64,000 nucleotides of DNA, taken from contig NC_021490.2 of NCBI RefSeq assembly GCF_000410535.2, positions 716,501 to 780,500 on the forward strand. The letters are read 5' to 3'. The notes beneath the pieces are model-generated. The model searched no databases. It was not told the origin of the DNA and saw nothing but the letters and a program-made list of their open reading frames with translations. Below are positions 24,944-34,691 of the stretch, piece by piece (within the stretch, counting starts at the first letter, position 1; every line of letters begins with the position of its first letter). This stretch comes from Treponema pallidum subsp. pallidum str. Nichols (lineage in GTDB: Bacteria; Spirochaetota; Spirochaetia; Treponematales; Treponemataceae). The translations under genes and the position numbers were made by a program.

Positions 24944-25552
24944 ATGCGCCCGCTCATGGCGGGGAAAAGACGTAAGGATATTCTGCCTCTTGAGGAGGCT
25001 CTGAGGGCGCAGAGCGCGTTTGCCCGGACGTTGCGTACGTGGGAAGGAGCCCGAAGGGCGGCCGTGCGAAGTGCGACTGTGCGCGCACGGCGCCGTGGCG
25101 CGCTTCCGTCCTCGCAGGCTGCCGCTGCGCCGCGTGTTTCCCTGATGGAAGTGGCGCTTGCGCGCTACGGACTTTTCGACAAGGACGCTGCAGGCGCTTG
25201 TGCGGAGTATGCGCGGCAGAGGCGTACCTTCTCCATCCATTCCCGACGGGGAAGGAGGAAGCTGCGCACCGCAGTCCCTGAGGCGCGTTTAGACCTCCAT
25301 GGCATGACGTGCAGTGAGGCGCGCAGTGCACTTGATTCGTTTTTTGCGCAGGCGCGTGAGCGGCTCCTCCAGAAGGTTGAAATCGTCCACGGAAAGGGCC
25401 ACCATTCCAAGGGTGGGAGTGTCCTTGCTCCCTCGGTCAAGCGCTACGTGCAGGCCCATCCTCACGCGGGTGAACTCTTTCACCCTGCAGAACGGCGCGG
25501 GGGTAAGGGCACCACGTGGGTCCTTCTGAAAAGGAGCGTTCCTCTGCATTAG
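24944..25552 (+). CDS. Smr-domain protein (MutS2-like nuclease domain, stand-alone)
   Basis: About 202 residues. The C-terminal ~95 residues are an Smr domain: LDLHGMTCSEARSALDSFF, then VEIVHGKGHHSKGGSVLAP and a final TTWVLLKR strand. Smr domains are DNA/RNA-binding and often nick nucleic acids; the LDxH and HGxG motifs are present here. The N-terminal half is strongly basic and low in complexity (RTLRTWEGARRAAVRSATVRARRR in pieces). The start is uncertain: ATG 24944 or 24956, neither with a good ribosome site. Divergent from gltX, upstream of the TraB-like gene. Confidence 0.82.
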   Translation: MRPLMAGKRRKDILPLEEALRAQSAFARTLRTWEGARRAAVRSATVRARRRGALPSSQAAAAPRVSLMEVALARYGLFDKDAAGACAEYARQRRTFSIHSRRGRRKLRTAVPEARLDLHGMTCSEARSALDSFFAQARERLLQKVEIVHGKGHHSKGGSVLAPSVKRYVQAHPHAGELFHPAERRGGKGTTWVLLKRSVPLH

Positions 25553-25605
25553 GCCCGATGAATACCACCGGGCGTCCTGTATTTCCACTGCTCAGGAGGA
25601 CCGTT

Positions 25606-26556
25606 TTGAAGCGCTGCTCCCTGTGTGCCACACGCTGTGCGATCGTGTTCTTGTGTGTGCTCCTTATTCTCCCTTTCCTTTCGTGCTGCACGAGCCTTTC
25701 TCGCGGTGCCTTGCCGTCGCTTATCTCCCACAAGGAACGTATGTTCTGGGAAATACGTGGTCCTCAAGGGTCTGTATATATTTTGGGCACTATTTCGGTT
25801 GGCAGCGAAAAGCTGCTGCACTTTCAGGACAAAATCCTTGATGTATTTGACTCTGCAAGTCGTCTCTACGCTGAGCTCGGTTCAGAGGACATTAAAAATT
25901 TTGCCAGCGTTCTCCAGAGGCGTATGCTTCACGGGATGCTTGAGCAGGAAAACGCTGCTCCAACGCTCTCTTCCCTTTCTCGGGAGGAGTTAGAAATGCT
26001 CCGGAGCACCCTGGGAGATGACATGCACACGCTTTCAAGATTTGAACCGTGGGTCATGCGCGTAGCACTCTACCAGGCACTCATCGCGCATACAAAGCTG
26101 GACTCCGGGAAGAACATCGAAGCGTTCCTGTACCAGCGCGCGGGGAACCGCAAAATTCTTGGACTAGACAGCATCCAAAAACACCTGAACATGCTTTCCT
26201 TTGGCAATCGTGAGGAGCAGATAACGCTGCTTCGTGCACTGATCGCTCTCGGGAAAAGTCCCGCGGACTTTAAGGGCAGGCTCGGTGCCCTCGTGCGCAG
26301 TTACCTCTCGAACGACAAAACCGCTTTGGGAAGAGTAAGCACGGAACTGGACGCACTGGTAACGAAGGACGCTGCAGGTGGACTCCACCGCCGGTACGTG
26401 GCAGAGATTGCTGCATCGCGGCGCGCTGCGTGGGCAGAGGAATTCTACCGGCTGAGTTTACAGCACGGCATAACGTTTGTGTTTGCGAGCGCCGGGCACT
26501 TTTGCGGTCCAGAGAGCGTCTTTGATATCATGAGAAAGAGACGCCTCCTCCAGTAG
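25606..26556 (+). CDS. TraB/GumN-like lipoprotein
   Basis: 316 residues. I choose the TTG at 25606 because AGGAGG (25594-25599) is six bases upstream and because it gives a proper lipoprotein signal: MKRCSLCATRC, a hydrophobic core IVFLCVLLILPF, then LSC. The frame is open further back to 25516 (ATG 25558) but without a ribosome site. The mature part starts FWEIRGPQGSVYILGTISVG and ends FVFASAGHFCGPESVFDIMRKRRLL, the two ends of the TraB/GumN (TIKI-like) fold. The first motif usually reads G-S/T-I-H; here Ser replaces His, so metalloprotease-like activity is doubtful. Function unknown. Confidence 0.72.
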   Translation: MKRCSLCATRCAIVFLCVLLILPFLSCCTSLSRGALPSLISHKERMFWEIRGPQGSVYILGTISVGSEKLLHFQDKILDVFDSASRLYAELGSEDIKNFASVLQRRMLHGMLEQENAAPTLSSLSREELEMLRSTLGDDMHTLSRFEPWVMRVALYQALIAHTKLDSGKNIEAFLYQRAGNRKILGLDSIQKHLNMLSFGNREEQITLLRALIALGKSPADFKGRLGALVRSYLSNDKTALGRVSTELDALVTKDAAGGLHRRYVAEIAASRRAAWAEEFYRLSLQHGITFVFASAGHFCGPESVFDIMRKRRLLQ

Positions 26557-26567
26557 GAGGTGGGGCG

Positions 26568-26846
26568 TTAGTTTTCTGAGAAGGGATCAGGCAATTCGGC
26601 CATCTCTAGGTAATGGGCAAGGTCCCGCTCCAGCTGCAGGAGCTGCGTGTCCAAGTGATCAATCCGCTGCAGCGCAGCGCGCGTTTCTCCATCTTCAGGC
26701 TGTGAAGTGGCCAGTCCCTCTGCAGTCCCTCTGCAGGGAGTGTCGCGAGCCTCTCGCCGCACACCCCTCCCGGCCCCTTCCTGCATCCCGTAAGACACCG
26801 CGCCAAAAAGCGGCGGTGGGTCGTCCCAATTGTGCGAACACCTCAT
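26568..26846 (-). CDS. Small unknown protein
   Basis: 92 residues, no recognised family. GGGGAGG lies five bases before ATG 26846, which supports a real gene. The N-terminal ~50 residues are Gly/Arg-rich and probably disordered; residues ~55-85 (ALQRIDHLDTQLLQLERDLAHYLEM) look like a short coiled coil. It sits 21 bases after the next gene upstream on the same strand and faces the TraB-like gene, ending 11 bases from its stop. Confidence 0.6.
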   Translation of the reverse strand: MRCSHNWDDPPPLFGAVSYGMQEGAGRGVRREARDTPCRGTAEGLATSQPEDGETRAALQRIDHLDTQLLQLERDLAHYLEMAELPDPFSEN

Positions 26847-26867
26847 CTCGACCTCCCCTTCGTGCCT

Positions 26868-27476
26868 CTACTTTTCGTGAGGGTGAATCGACGCGTCCGC
26901 CGCAGTGTCCATGCCCGCTATCCCCAGCAGCGTTCTCACTGCAGCACAGAACGCTTCCACATCTAACAGCCCGGTCAAACAAGCCTTAATCAGACGCTTA
27001 AGCTGTGGTGAAAAGCAACTCCAATACACCTGGGGCCAATGAGGCACCGCCTGTTCAAGCTGCACCCTCTCCTGTTCAGAAAGCACACCAAGACCGTACC
27101 ACACAAAGTGAAGTACCATGCTGTACTGCACGTCTGCAGGAAGGGGCGCGCCACCACACGCTTGCGCAGGCTGAGAACCCACAGCGACGTGCTCAGAGGA
27201 AGGCGAGGGAACCCACGCATCCAACAGCGCCTCTCGTTTGGCGGCAGTAAGCTCAGGAGCTTCGCGCGCAATAACATCAGCGGCAAACCTGCGTACCGCC
27301 CGGCGTATCCCACGCATCCCACAGTCAACGCAGGCGTGCACCTGGCGCGCAAGCTGCCGCGCGACGTACGCCTGCACCACCCCGCTTCCTGCACCAGCGA
27401 CAGAGGACAAAGACGGATCACTCACCAGACAGGTACGCTCACTAACCTCTTCTTGCATAGGGCCACTATACTGCAT
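26868..27476 (-). CDS. Unknown soluble protein
   Basis: 202 residues without a family I recognise. Largely helical: residues ~35-90 (VARQLARQVHACVDCG, RRAVRRFAADVIAREAPEL, AKREALLDAWV) and ~115-195 (LHFVWYGLGVLSEQERVQLEQ, LKRLIKACLTGLLDVEAFC, VRTLLGIAG). Six cysteines, two as a CVDCG pair. No signal peptide or membrane helix. AAGAAG lies about nine bases before ATG 27476; ATG 27458 is an alternative. It forms a two-gene unit with the small gene downstream. Confidence 0.65.
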   Translation of the reverse strand: MQYSGPMQEEVSERTCLVSDPSLSSVAGAGSGVVQAYVARQLARQVHACVDCGMRGIRRAVRRFAADVIAREAPELTAAKREALLDAWVPSPSSEHVAVGSQPAQACGGAPLPADVQYSMVLHFVWYGLGVLSEQERVQLEQAVPHWPQVYWSCFSPQLKRLIKACLTGLLDVEAFCAAVRTLLGIAGMDTAADASIHPHEK

Positions 27477-27529
27477 CGAGCACGCTTCTTACAGGATCCT
27501 ACGACAACAGTGCAGAGTGAGATAAGCAA

Positions 27530-27558
27530 TTGCACAAAAACACCCTCGCTGTTATGCT
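27530..27558 (+). promoter_or_regulatory. Promoter of tRNA-Val
   Basis: TTGCAC (27530-27535) and TATGCT (27553-27558), 17 bases apart, ending eight bases before the tRNA. Placement relative to the mature 5' end fits a short leader. Confidence 0.55.
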
Positions 27559-27565
27559 GCGCGCA

Positions 27566-27637
27566 GGACGATTAACTCAGTGGTAGAGTGTTACCTTCAC
27601 ACGGTAGAAGTCATCGGTTCAAGTCCGGTATCGTCCA
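27566..27637 (+). tRNA. tRNA-Val (anticodon CAC)
   Basis: 72-base cloverleaf: acceptor GGACGAT/ATCGTCC, discriminator A, anticodon stem TTACC/GGTAG around TTCACAC, anticodon CAC, and T arm TCGG-TTCAAGT-CCGG. CCA not encoded. Confidence 0.93.
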
Positions 27638-27729
27638 TTTCGGGGATAGAAAGGTTTGACGAGGCGTTGCCCGCAGGGCGGGGTATGCGCAGGGTGCACA
27701 GCGGGGGAGTGTTCCCCTAAGAGAACAGC

Positions 27730-28653
27730 ATGGAAGCTTATCAGGCGGAGATTATTCGCAGGTTTGGACGCGTGCGGCGTGCGCGCGGCTTTTACCTATA
27801 CACTGAGCGTGGGGTTCGCATCACGGATTTATTCCTTGACGGCGGCGCTTCTATTCTTGGACGGAACGCCAGCCGCGCGCGCCTGGACTTTAAGCGTTAT
27901 CTTAGCCGCGGGCTGTGGGGTCCCCTACCCACCTGTGCTTCTGCGCAGCTGCAGCAGGCACTACGCACGTGTTTTCCTGCGCACGAGGTGCGCTACTACG
28001 CACATGCCGAACGCGCGCAGGAAGTGTGTGCGCGTTTTCTCAACCTTGCTTGCGGCGCCGCACCCTGCGAGGTGCCAGTGTGGCGCCCCTGCGCACCGTG
28101 CGTCCCGCAAACCGATGTCTTTTTGGTTGTGCCGCCGTTTCCTTCTCCTGCACCGTTTGTTGCGCTCCGTGCCCACTGTGCCGCGCGCGCCCCTGCGGGG
28201 GACGTGCTCTTTGCTCCGATTGCGCAGGCGATTGCTCGTGCCTTTTGGGACTTAGCGCGCGTGGGTTCCCTTTCTCAGCCCGCACGCGCCATGCCTCACG
28301 CTCTGTTAGACTCCTCACACACCACGCAGGAAGACGCGGTCCCTGCGCTGCCACACACGAAAAAACGGCGCAGAGGTCTGAACCGCGTGCGCCGCGCACA
28401 AAAATGCGCGCGGCAAGAGCGCGACCGCGCACAGCTTATAACGCTTATGAGTACATGGTGGCGCACGGAAGGGCCTTATCTTTTTCCCACTGTTTCTGAA
28501 GAACGGTATGAGGCATTGTTCGCACGTGCGCTTGACGCGCATATCCTGCTCTCCCCCCTGTACACTGAACCCTCAGTACTCCCTACGCTCGAGCACTATA
28601 CCCAGCTATGCACTTTTTTTCTTCAAGAACAGGAAAAGGAACACCACGAATGA
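27730..28653 (+). CDS. Unknown protein with an aminotransferase-like N-terminus
   Basis: 307 residues. Residues ~1-80 (RARGFYLYTERGVRITDLFLDGG, in pieces, then ILGRNASRARLDFKRYLSRG) resemble the N-terminal strand and cofactor-pocket entry of class III aminotransferases, where a line such as LYDxxGxxYLDxxxG is followed by LGH. The rest is Ala/Arg/Pro/Cys-rich and I see no clear PLP lysine motif, so catalysis is doubtful. A basic stretch (KKRRRGLNRVRRAQK) at ~212-228 precedes a helical C-terminus. It overlaps the small membrane protein downstream by four bases. Function unknown. Confidence 0.65.
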   Translation: MEAYQAEIIRRFGRVRRARGFYLYTERGVRITDLFLDGGASILGRNASRARLDFKRYLSRGLWGPLPTCASAQLQQALRTCFPAHEVRYYAHAERAQEVCARFLNLACGAAPCEVPVWRPCAPCVPQTDVFLVVPPFPSPAPFVALRAHCAARAPAGDVLFAPIAQAIARAFWDLARVGSLSQPARAMPHALLDSSHTTQEDAVPALPHTKKRRRGLNRVRRAQKCARQERDRAQLITLMSTWWRTEGPYLFPTVSEERYEALFARALDAHILLSPLYTEPSVLPTLEHYTQLCTFFLQEQEKEHHE

Positions 28654-28967
28654 ATGAATTTCTCTCTCTGCTCTCTCGAGCACAGACTATTTTGCTGATG
28701 TTACGCCTAGCGGTAACGGCGGTTGCTGTGTTCCTCGCCATTGTCGCGTGGACAAAGACCCGTACCCAGGAGACGGTGTGCTTTATCGCGGGCGTACTGT
28801 GTATGTACCTTGCACAACTGTTTGCATTTCTGCGTGCGGCAGGCTTTTCTATCACGCGGTACACGCCTGTACCAGGCGTGTCACTAGTGGGCTTCACGTT
28901 GGAACTGCTGCCATTGGCGTGCTTCATCGCGTCGCTCATTTTTACCATCAAACGGCACAGCATCTAG
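28650..28967 (+). CDS. Small membrane protein
   Basis: 105 residues from ATG 28650, which overlaps the upstream stop (ATGA); AAAGGAA precedes it. Three hydrophobic segments at ~15-38 (ILLMLRLAVTAVAVFLAIVAW), ~43-65 (TVCFIAGVLCMYLAQLFAFL) and ~80-102 (LVGFTLELLPLACFIASLIF), with a basic C-terminus (IKRHSI). No family recognised. Translational coupling implies that it works with the preceding protein, perhaps as its membrane anchor; this is inference. Confidence 0.7.
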   Translation: MNEFLSLLSRAQTILLMLRLAVTAVAVFLAIVAWTKTRTQETVCFIAGVLCMYLAQLFAFLRAAGFSITRYTPVPGVSLVGFTLELLPLACFIASLIFTIKRHSI

Positions 28968-29007
28968 GTAACGGGACACTGCCTAGCAAGGACTGAGCCG
29001 CACATGC

Positions 29008-30066
29008 TCAAAAAAGAGGCTGAGAAGCAGCGCTTCTCTGTGCAGCGAGACGATCTCCCCCGCGCTTACTGAAGTGCGCAATGCGCGAACGCTCTGTTAC
29101 CCCATAGAAACTCCTATCACCACGGATCAAATAGCGGTACCCGAGCGCAGCAACCATCACCGCGTTGTCTGTACAGTACTCACGCGAAGGGAACACACAC
29201 CGCGCATGCTTCCAGTCCGCTACAGATTTTCTGAGCAAACTGTTTGCTGCAACACCTCCGCACACTACTGCCGTTGGCAGCCCTGTATCCTGTAATGCGC
29301 GCGCAAGCGGACGGAGCAAGATGTTGATTGCACACGCTTGAAACGCCGCAGCAATGTTCTGCGCAGTGCGCTCGTATTCCTTGTTCCAAAAGTGATCGAG
29401 CTGATGAATAACTGCTGTCTTCAATCCTGAATATGATACATCATACCGATGCCCTTTTCCGTGAAAATGAGGAAGCGGAAAACGCGCGGCACGCGCGTCA
29501 CCCTGTTCTGCTAACGTTTCAATTACCTTGCCTCCCGGATATCCAAAGCCATAAAAGGCTGCAACCTTATCAAAGGCTTCCCCGGGAGCGTCGTCGATCG
29601 TTGCGCCAAGCGCTTCTACCTGATCAAAATCGTGCACAACACATACGAGCGCATGTCCTCCAGACGCCAGCAAGCCCACGTAGGGATATGCCAGATCGTG
29701 CTCCACGTGCGCGGCACAAAAGTGTGCATGAAGGTGATTAACCGCAATGAAAGGAAGGTGCATTGACCATGCGAGTGTTTTCGCAAACGTCAGGCCTACC
29801 AGGAGAGATCCGGTCAGCCCAGGTGCATGTGTTACGGCGATGCCATCGATATCAGCAAGCGTCAGCTGAGCGCGTGCAAGCGCCTCTTTCACCGTTGGCA
29901 AAATCCACTCAATGTGCTTGCGACTTGCAAGTTCTGGGACAATGCCACGATACGGCGCATGAAAAGGAATTTGCGTAGCCACAACATTGCTGCACACGTG
30001 CGTGCCATCTTTTACAATTGCAACTGCAGTCTCATCACAAGAGGTCTCAATTCCGAGGACATTCAC
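29008..30066 (-). CDS. tsaD: tRNA N6-threonylcarbamoyladenosine transferase TsaD
   Basis: Transfers threonylcarbamoyl to A37 of ANN-decoding tRNAs, in complex with TsaB/TsaE (not in this window). 352 residues from GTG 30066; GGGAGGAAGG lies about six bases upstream. N-terminus NVLGIETSCDETAVAIV is invariant in the family, the metal-binding motif HLHAHFCAAH is present, and SGGHALVCV and GVAANSLLRKS follow as in the ASKHA fold. Formerly annotated as O-sialoglycoprotein endopeptidase (gcp). Followed upstream on the same strand by alr. Confidence 0.95.
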   Translation of the reverse strand: MNVLGIETSCDETAVAIVKDGTHVCSNVVATQIPFHAPYRGIVPELASRKHIEWILPTVKEALARAQLTLADIDGIAVTHAPGLTGSLLVGLTFAKTLAWSMHLPFIAVNHLHAHFCAAHVEHDLAYPYVGLLASGGHALVCVVHDFDQVEALGATIDDAPGEAFDKVAAFYGFGYPGGKVIETLAEQGDARAARFPLPHFHGKGHRYDVSYSGLKTAVIHQLDHFWNKEYERTAQNIAAAFQACAINILLRPLARALQDTGLPTAVVCGGVAANSLLRKSVADWKHARCVFPSREYCTDNAVMVAALGYRYLIRGDRSFYGVTERSRIAHFSKRGGDRLAAQRSAASQPLF

Positions 30067-30116
30067 TGCGCGCCTTCCTCCCTTTGTCTCTTTTTATAAA
30101 CGTTGCAAAAACATAT

Positions 30117-31250
30117 TCACCGGATGTACACCCGTTCGACACGCTTACCAATCGCGCACAAAAGCTCATAGGGAATGGTGCCTGCATGCGAGGCGAGCAC
30201 ATCTGCCCCCTGTCCTGGGCCACCTGCGTCCTGAGGACCGAAAAGTGTCACCCTATCTCCAACTGTCACACGCAGCGGGGTACCTAGGTCCACTACACAC
30301 TGGTCCATGCAAATTGCCCCCACCACCGGATACCACTTCCCCCCAATGCACACCTGCAAACCCGGCGACAGCGCGCGCATAACTCCGTCTGCATATCCGA
30401 TAGGCAGAATACCTACATGTGTTTCTGTATGCGCACGCCACAAGCGCTGGTAAGAAACGTACGCGCCTGCAGGTATTTTTTTGATTGCACGGACTTGGGT
30501 AACAAGCTCCATGACGGGAAGGAACACACTGCGCACAGCAGGATGCACAGACTCAGGGGCATAGCCGTATGCCAACAATCCCGGACGCACCATGTCGAAG
30601 TGTGCCCGCGGATGGCACAACAGCGCTGCAGAGTTTGCCGCATGCACCAATGGAATCGATATGCCACTTTTCCGTATGTACTGTACGCAATGCATAAAAT
30701 GTGCACGTTGCATCTCAGTGTACTGCAGGTCCTCAGCACGCACAGAATCCGCGACAGAAAAATGCGTACATACCCCCTCAAGATGGAGACCCGGTGTTGC
30801 GCACACCATCTGCACGAGCGCACAGGCCTCATCCGGCGCACAGCCGATTCTCCCCATTCCGGTATCAATCTTTACGTGTACCCCACACGTGGCACCCGTA
30901 TCAGCAGACTGACGGAGCGCGCGTGCGATAAGGGCAATATGCGCGCGCTCAGAAATCACGGTGTGCACACGATGCTCAATAAGACTAGAAATCTCTTCAG
31001 CAGTTGGAGTACTTAAACACAAAATCGGCGCGCGAACACCTGCCGCACGCAGTTGCGACGCTTCTTGCACACATGCAACGGCGAACGAGTGCACCCCGCA
31101 CGAAAGCGCCGCCTGTGCGACGTCACACGCACCGTGTCCATACGCGTCCGCCTTAACAGGTAGACACACACGCGCGCGTGTACGGCTCATAATTTCACCG
31201 AGGTTATGACGCAAGTTTGCTAAATGGATCAATGCCTGATTGCATGCCAC
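30117..31250 (-). CDS. alr: Alanine racemase
   Basis: PLP enzyme converting L-Ala to D-Ala for peptidoglycan; partner of Ddl (19373-20560). 377 residues from GTG 31250. The PLP lysine motif is [10 protein letters not shown] near residue 33; [12 protein letters not shown] and NSAALLCHP follow as expected, and the second catalytic base lies in AYVSYQRLW. The C-terminal beta domain includes [15 protein letters not shown] and the conserved [12 protein letters not shown]. Lies between rlmE and tsaD on the same strand with short gaps, so probably co-transcribed. Confidence 0.95.
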
Positions 31251-31278
31251 AGGCGCCTACGCTCCCTATTCTTACCCA

Positions 31279-31881
31279 TTACTTGCCGCACGTACCGCGA
31301 AAGAAACGCGCCACCACATATAACTCACAACTACGGGGACGAGAAGCAGGCGGTTTAAAACTACACACCGCACCGAAATGCGCACGCAGGTGTGTAAGGA
31401 TAGCAAGGTGCTCTGACCCTTGGAACACCTTGAACACCAATCCTCCATCAGAGGACAAGAAGTTGACGTACGCACACACCCCTGCTGCAAGACACGCAGA
31501 AGCGCTCGTATCTACTGTGCGGTTTCCGGTCGTACGAGGTGCGGCATCAGAAAGAATAAGATCGAAAGGAGCGTTGCACGCAACACGCGCACGTGTATCT
31601 GCTGCGCACAAATCCCCCTGCACTCGTTGCAAACGCGCGTCCTGAATGTCCGACGCAATCGGCTGCACATCCACCGCACACACGGCGGTGCACGCAGCAG
31701 CGGTGCCCAGCACGTACTGGGTCCAGCTTCCTGGCGCGGCGCCCAAATCGAGCACCCGCGAGGCGCGCGACAGGAGGGAGTATTTTTTATCAAGCGCCGC
31801 TAATTTATACACCGAACGCGCGCGGTACCCCGCGGCGGCTGCCTTTTTTGCCCAAAAATCAGCACGTTTATAGACGTTCAC
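31279..31881 (-). CDS. rlmE: 23S rRNA 2'-O-methyltransferase RlmE (FtsJ)
   Basis: SAM-dependent methyltransferase of U2552 in the ribosomal A loop. 200 residues from GTG 31881, close behind AGGAAGG. The N-terminus has DFWAKKAAAAGYRARSVYKL with the first catalytic Lys, motif I is LDLGAAPGSWTQYVLG, the catalytic Asp lies in DLILSDAAP and the second Lys in GGLVFKVFQGSE; TGNRTVDTSAS is the usual post-motif loop. Length matches the family. First gene of the rlmE-alr-tsaD run, divergent from the polyprenyl synthase. Confidence 0.94.
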   Translation of the reverse strand: MNVYKRADFWAKKAAAAGYRARSVYKLAALDKKYSLLSRASRVLDLGAAPGSWTQYVLGTAAACTAVCAVDVQPIASDIQDARLQRVQGDLCAADTRARVACNAPFDLILSDAAPRTTGNRTVDTSASACLAAGVCAYVNFLSSDGGLVFKVFQGSEHLAILTHLRAHFGAVCSFKPPASRPRSCELYVVARFFRGTCGK

Positions 31882-31973
31882 ACCTTCCTACACGCCCCCC
31901 ATGCTATGTGTTACACTGACAGCTCCCACACATCGTGCTCGCACAAAAGGCAAACACGCCGTATAACGGTACT

Positions 31974-33068
31974 ATGAAACGTGCACTTGCTCAACGACTC
32001 AGAAATATTGAACGAGCACTCGCCGATGCACTTCCTGCGCAACCTACGCGCTCGTGGATGGGAACGCGGCTCCGTGTCCTTGCGTCCGAAGATACGCGCG
32101 TCCTGCGCACCGTGTGCAACGCGTGTGTCAGCTGCGGCGGAAAGCGCTGGAGACCGTTGTTACTGATACTTTCTGCAGAACTTGCACACGCGTGTGTGCA
32201 GTGCACGCATCGGAAACTCCAAGGACACAAGAGGAAGAAAATTTCCGAACGCGAATGGTACACACTGAGCGCGGTAGTAGAGCTCATTCACACAGCCAGC
32301 CTTTTGCACGATGATATTGAGGACCATTCGTCTACGCGGCGTGGTAAGCCATGTGCGTATCTGCGCTACGGTACTGACTGCGTTCTTAATGCAGCAAGCT
32401 GGTTGTATTTTCATGCACACGCACTCATTGACACGCTCAGCATAGAACCTGCCCTTAAGGCGGCTCTTTTTTCTGCCACGATAAGTGCAACGCGTGCTCT
32501 TCATATGGGTCAGGCGCTTGATATTGCATGGCATCGCAGCCCAGAACTTATTCCCTCGCGTGCGCAGTATCTGCGTATGGTTGCACTGAAAACTGGCGCA
32601 CTCATCGCTCTATCAGGCGAATTGGGGTTTTTGTGTGCAGGTTATTCTGCGCGTGAGGCGCGCTCCTTTGGAGCGCAAGTCATGCCTATTGGGATAGGAT
32701 TTCAGATTCTCGATGATGTACAAGGCATTGACGGAGGTGTTTCAGGCAAAGCGCACGCTGATGACATCGTCGAAGGAAAGAAGAGCTTTCCTGTTATCCT
32801 TCACGTGCACACGCATCCTCAAGACGCACCTACATTTGCACGTCTTTTTGCTGCCGCACGCGCAGAAGGACTGCACTCTCCTGCAGTCAAACAGGCACAA
32901 CGGATACTGTATTCTTCAGAGGCACTTACTCACGCGCGCGCGTACGGCCTGCGCATGATAGAGCGCACACTCACACGGGTGCACGCACATTTTCCTTGCA
33001 ATCCTGCATGCCAGCTGTGGTGTACTGCAGTGCAGTATGGGGTACGCGCGCACCTGCACGCGCACTAA
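31974..33068 (+). CDS. Polyprenyl diphosphate synthase
   Basis: Trans-isoprenyl chain-elongating enzyme, about 364 residues from ATG 31974 (a GTG at 31935 is also in frame; neither has a clear ribosome site). First Asp-rich motif LLHDDIEDHSSTRRGKP near residue 115, second GFQILDDVQG near 245. The residue five before the first DDxxD is Ala; by the known rule a small residue there permits long chains, so octaprenyl-like products for lipid carriers are more likely than farnesyl. CGGKRWRPLL is the IPP-binding site. It carries a Cys/His-rich insert (ACVQCTHRKLQGHKRKK) around residue 75. Confidence 0.88.
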   Translation: MKRALAQRLRNIERALADALPAQPTRSWMGTRLRVLASEDTRVLRTVCNACVSCGGKRWRPLLLILSAELAHACVQCTHRKLQGHKRKKISEREWYTLSAVVELIHTASLLHDDIEDHSSTRRGKPCAYLRYGTDCVLNAASWLYFHAHALIDTLSIEPALKAALFSATISATRALHMGQALDIAWHRSPELIPSRAQYLRMVALKTGALIALSGELGFLCAGYSAREARSFGAQVMPIGIGFQILDDVQGIDGGVSGKAHADDIVEGKKSFPVILHVHTHPQDAPTFARLFAAARAEGLHSPAVKQAQRILYSSEALTHARAYGLRMIERTLTRVHAHFPCNPACQLWCTAVQYGVRAHLHAH

Positions 33069-33197
33069 CTTTACCGCGTCGCATGTACTGAAGGTGATCA
33101 CAAAAGGTGACCCCGTGCGACAGAAACGGACTGGAGGCACGGCACGACAAGTCGCCCGGAAGAAGACTTGAGAAAGACGCGACACGCGCAAAGAAGT

Positions 33198-33226
33198 TTG
33201 ACAGAAATCTTGCCATTAGTTACAAT
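33198..33226 (+). promoter_or_regulatory. Sigma-70-type promoter of mglBAC
   Basis: TTGACA (33198-33203), 17 bases, TACAAT (33221-33226): perfect -35, ideal spacing and a 5/6 -10. It implies a leader of about 128 bases before mglB. The strongest housekeeping promoter I see in the window, in keeping with abundant expression of a sugar-binding lipoprotein. Confidence 0.82.
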
Positions 33227-33345
33227 GGGGCACGCTGTTTCGTGCGACGGCGTCAAAAGTTTCGCGCGGGCTAAAGTGGGTTGGTCGCGTGTGGGTGCAG
33301 CGCGCTGTACTTGTCGCGCGTTATTTCGTGCATTGAGCGTTCTAA

Positions 33346-34572
<1,227 letters not shown>

Positions 34573-34584
34573 GCAGCCGGGTTT

Positions 34585-34623
34585 GGACGTGCGTTGGGTA
34601 GCTGCTGTTCCTGGTGCACGTCC
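34585..34623 (+). promoter_or_regulatory. Intercistronic hairpin between mglB and mglA
   Basis: GGACGTGC (34585-34592) pairs perfectly with GCACGTCC (34616-34623) around a 23-base loop, 13 bases after the mglB stop, with no U-run. A second small stem GGTAG/CTACC follows near 34640. Likely 3'-end protection of an mglB-only mRNA or partial attenuation. Confidence 0.5.
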
Positions 34624-34691
34624 TGTTCGTTGAATAGGTAGGGTCTACCGACCTCGCACCGCTTTCGCGCGCGAGAGGAGTGATAGTTGCG

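Noticed and set aside
27739-28255. Long Cys/Arg-rich open frames in the other two frames over 27656-28499
   Set aside because: The frame starting at ATG 27730 couples by ATGA to the next gene and has better composition; the others are by-products of high GC.
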